A stretch of DNA of 12,154 nt, taken from Conidiobolus incongruus B7586. Lineage: Eukaryota > Entomophthoromycota > Entomophthoromycetes > Entomophthorales > Conidiobolaceae. A program made the position numbers and the translations under genes. The DNA lies in NCBI GenBank assembly GCA_000697335.1, contig JNEM01012277.1, positions 1 through 12,154 of the forward strand. The letters run 5' to 3'. Below the pieces are notes generated by a model that ran no database searches, was not told the DNA's origin, and saw only the letters and a program-made list of their open reading frames with translations. Every line of letters begins with the position of its first letter. The first letter of the stretch is position 1. Shown here in pieces: positions 10,905 to 12,154 of this stretch.

Positions 10905-11110
10905 TTTCCTAATTAATTAAAAACCTTAAAACTAGATCTAATTATTAATTAAGATAGAGAAGAAAAATACTATGTTAATTATATAATTAAGTCTAAATTT
11001 ATTAGGAATAAGCTTCATTTTTATGTAAAATAGATAGGTTATCTTATTAAAGAAGCTACATAAGAACCTCTAGAAAATATTAAGAATACCTTAGCCTATT
11101 ATACCTATTT
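10905..11110 (+). other. Chromodomain remnant (A)
   Basis: The segment starts near INQDREEKYYVNYIIKSKF, runs through KLHFYVK, and ends EPLENIKN, matching the usual chromodomain layout (EEYEVEKIL..., LxYLVKWKGY, TWEPxENL). This module defines chromoviruses and guides insertion toward heterochromatic histone marks. It is the last coding part before the polypurine tract. Confidence 0.78.
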
Positions 11111-11151
11111 GCAAAAAAATTAAGGAGTGTGTCTCCTCTAAAAAACCTATT

Positions 11152-11158
11152 AGGGGAG
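11152..11158 (+). other. Polypurine tract of element A
   Basis: AGGGGAG directly precedes the 3' LTR. It matches the run next to the 3' LTR of B and stands out as the most G-rich word in the region. It primes plus-strand DNA synthesis in this element class. Confidence 0.8.
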
Positions 11159-11557
11159 TATTAAGAGACTAGTTTTTTAAATTCTTATGTATACTTTCAT
11201 ATAATCTAATTAACTATAAATTATATGATTAATTTATACTTATATAGTTAAATTAATTGTATAAATAGTATTAAATTATTTAATAAACTAGGTTCTTCTT
11301 TTTCTTCTCAACTCTTACTATTTTTTACTTTTACACTATTTTTAAGATTGAGACTATATTCTATTAATATTATAGGATATTAACACTACCTAATATAAAT
11401 CTTAATATATTAGTGACTCATCCTAATTTGAAGCTTAATTAAACTTTGTTTACACTTGCACACCACAGCTATGTTATATTACCACATTCTACACCACACT
11501 ACTTTTATATTAAGTTTTCCTCTACACTATATTAGTTTAACTACCACTACACTTATA
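11159..11557 (+). repeat. 3' LTR of element A
   Basis: This 399-bp direct repeat of 117-515 ends CTTATA. It differs from the 5' LTR at about 25 positions by eye, almost all C/T or G/A. The TATA-like motif is at 11260-11267. No matching target duplication is visible outside it. Confidence 0.95.
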
Positions 11558-11724
11558 ATCTTTATAACCTATTTATAAATCTTAAATAATTTTAGTAAAT
11601 TTATAGTTAAGTTTTAAAGATATATAAATAAAAGCCTTTTGATAATTTTTATCTAGTTTAAAAATATTAGAATTTAACTATAAATTCTAAAGTTATAATA
11701 TTTTAATAAAAATAATAATTATAA

Positions 11725-11759
11725 CTAAATATATATAATTTTAAAATGTTTATTTTCTT
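11725..11759 (+). repeat. 35-bp direct repeat, copy 1
   Basis: It starts CTAAATATATATAATTTTAA and is repeated at 11883-11917 with one mismatch, at a spacing of 158 bases. Neighbouring bases are only weakly similar. It could be the remnant of a tandem duplication or an older repeat. Confidence 0.75.
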
Positions 11760-11882
11760 ATATATTTTATATAGAAATAATTCTTCAAAACTTATAATAT
11801 TTTTAAAAGATCAAAAATTAAAGAATTTGTCATTGTATAATTTTTATACTATTTTCAAAAAAATTAATTTTGAAATATAAAC

Positions 11883-11917
11883 CTAAATATATATAATTTT
11901 AAAATGTATATTTTCTT
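11883..11917 (+). repeat. 35-bp direct repeat, copy 2
   Basis: Second copy of the repeat at 11725-11759, same orientation, 34 of 35 bases identical by eye. The match is longer and better than low complexity alone would readily give, though the AT content makes some chance similarity possible. Confidence 0.75.
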
Positions 11918-12154
11918 GAATACTTAATATTAAATAATTTAAAATATTAATAATTATTTAAGATATAATATAATAAATATATTAATAAAAAATTTGCTTT
12001 ATTTTTAAAACTAAAATATTATTAAAAGGTTTAATTAAATAAATATTATAATTTATATTAAAAATAATAAATATATTCAAAATATATCAACAATATTTTA
12101 ATTGATATAAACCATTCAAAAAATCTTATTTTCTATTAATTTTTTTAAAAAATA

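Larger units (their letters stand above)
7385..11150 (+). pseudogene. pol relic of element A
   Basis: This is the part of A right of the nested insert, plus strand. Domain order is protease (about 7590-7870), reverse transcriptase (8330-8870), RT-RNase H connection (8940-9060), RNase H (9070-9480), integrase zinc domain (9840-10000), integrase core (10055-10420), integrase C-terminal region (10425-10900) and chromodomain (10905-11110). The order PR-RT-RH-IN identifies Ty3/gypsy rather than Ty1/copia, where integrase precedes RT. The protein is rich in Lys, Asn, Ile, Leu and Tyr because of base composition. It carries dozens of breaks. The longest surviving open piece, 7869-8075, is in the pol frame between protease and RT. 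Whether Gag and Pol shared one frame cannot be told. Confidence 0.9.
117..11557 (+). mobile_element. Element A: Ty3/gypsy chromovirus fossil, interrupted by element B
   Basis: This is a complete LTR retrotransposon relic on the plus strand, split into 117-1660 and 7380-11557 by a second copy of the same family. Without the insert and one copy of the target duplication it is about 5.7 kb, equal to element B. The parts in order are 5' LTR, primer-binding site, gag with a zinc-knuckle-like motif, protease, reverse transcriptase, RNase H, integrase, chromodomain, polypurine tract and 3' LTR. The chromodomain after integrase places it in the chromovirus clade. The structure is whole but the coding region carries dozens of breaks, so it is dead. 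The two LTRs differ at roughly 25 of 399 positions by eye, nearly all transitions. It is older than B because B sits inside it. Confidence 0.93.
11558..12154. other. AT-rich right flank, no gene
   Basis: About 600 bases of A/T-dominated sequence right of element A. I see no reading frame, tRNA, LTR or transposon motif. The only structure is a 35-bp direct repeat described separately. It is likely intergenic heterochromatin or an older, fully eroded repeat. Confidence 0.7.

Noticed and set aside
117-11557. A reassigned genetic code as the reason for the many interruptions in the coding regions
   Set aside because: The non-coding LTRs and primer sites show the same transition-only differences, CpG is absent throughout including the flanks, and conserved protein sites are eroded as well. 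Decay explains everything without a special code.
1-12154. CRISPR array, tRNA, rRNA or bacterial-type signals
   Set aside because: I found no regularly spaced short repeats, no cloverleaf with the conserved tRNA boxes, and no rRNA-like sequence. The repeats present are LTRs, inverted element bodies, one microsatellite and one 35-bp pair.
11558-12154. Centromere or telomere identity for the flank
   Set aside because: AT richness and nested chromoviruses are compatible with a centromere, but no satellite array or telomere repeat is visible, so the claim cannot be supported from this window.

Overview
This is an extremely AT-rich, gene-free stretch of a eukaryotic genome. I found no host gene on either strand. 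Almost the whole window is two old copies of one LTR retrotransposon family, one nested inside the other. Both are Ty3/gypsy (Metaviridae) elements of the chromovirus clade: the domain order is gag, protease, reverse transcriptase, RNase H, integrase, then a C-terminal chromodomain. The only differences I see between copies are overwhelmingly C/T and G/A transitions, often CA versus TA, and I found no CpG by eye in 12 kb. This pattern fits repeat-induced point mutation (RIP) or deamination of methylated cytosine. A filamentous fungus, most likely an ascomycete with AT-rich heterochromatic blocks, is the best guess. That is inference; no host gene confirms it.

Layout: 1-116 is AT-rich flank ending in an (AT)12 microsatellite. 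Element A (plus strand, 117-11557) starts with a 399-bp LTR, a primer-binding site and gag, and is interrupted at about 1660. Element B (minus strand, 1661-7379) is a full-length copy of the same family inserted in opposite orientation. It has a 3' LTR at 1661-2061, pol read leftward, gag, a primer-binding site, and a 5' LTR at 6980-7379. Element A resumes at 7380 with protease through chromodomain, a polypurine tract, and its 3' LTR at 11159-11557. The rest, 11558-12154, is AT-rich sequence with one 35-bp direct repeat and nothing else I can support.

The nesting is well supported. The bases either side of B are a near-perfect 5-bp target-site duplication, and joining the A sequence across B gives the same order of sequence that B carries uninterrupted. 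With B removed, A is about 5.7 kb, the same length as B. A is therefore older than B, although the LTR pairs of both differ to a similar degree (about 5-7% by eye). Because nearly all differences are transitions, LTR divergence is not a usable clock here.

Both elements are structurally complete end to end but dead, each with dozens of breaks across the coding region. The opposite orientation creates two sets of long inverted repeats (about 1.5 kb and 4.2 kb arms), and the C/G strand skew flips sign at the element boundaries. I saw no sign of a previously undescribed system. The interest lies in the nested architecture and the mutational record.
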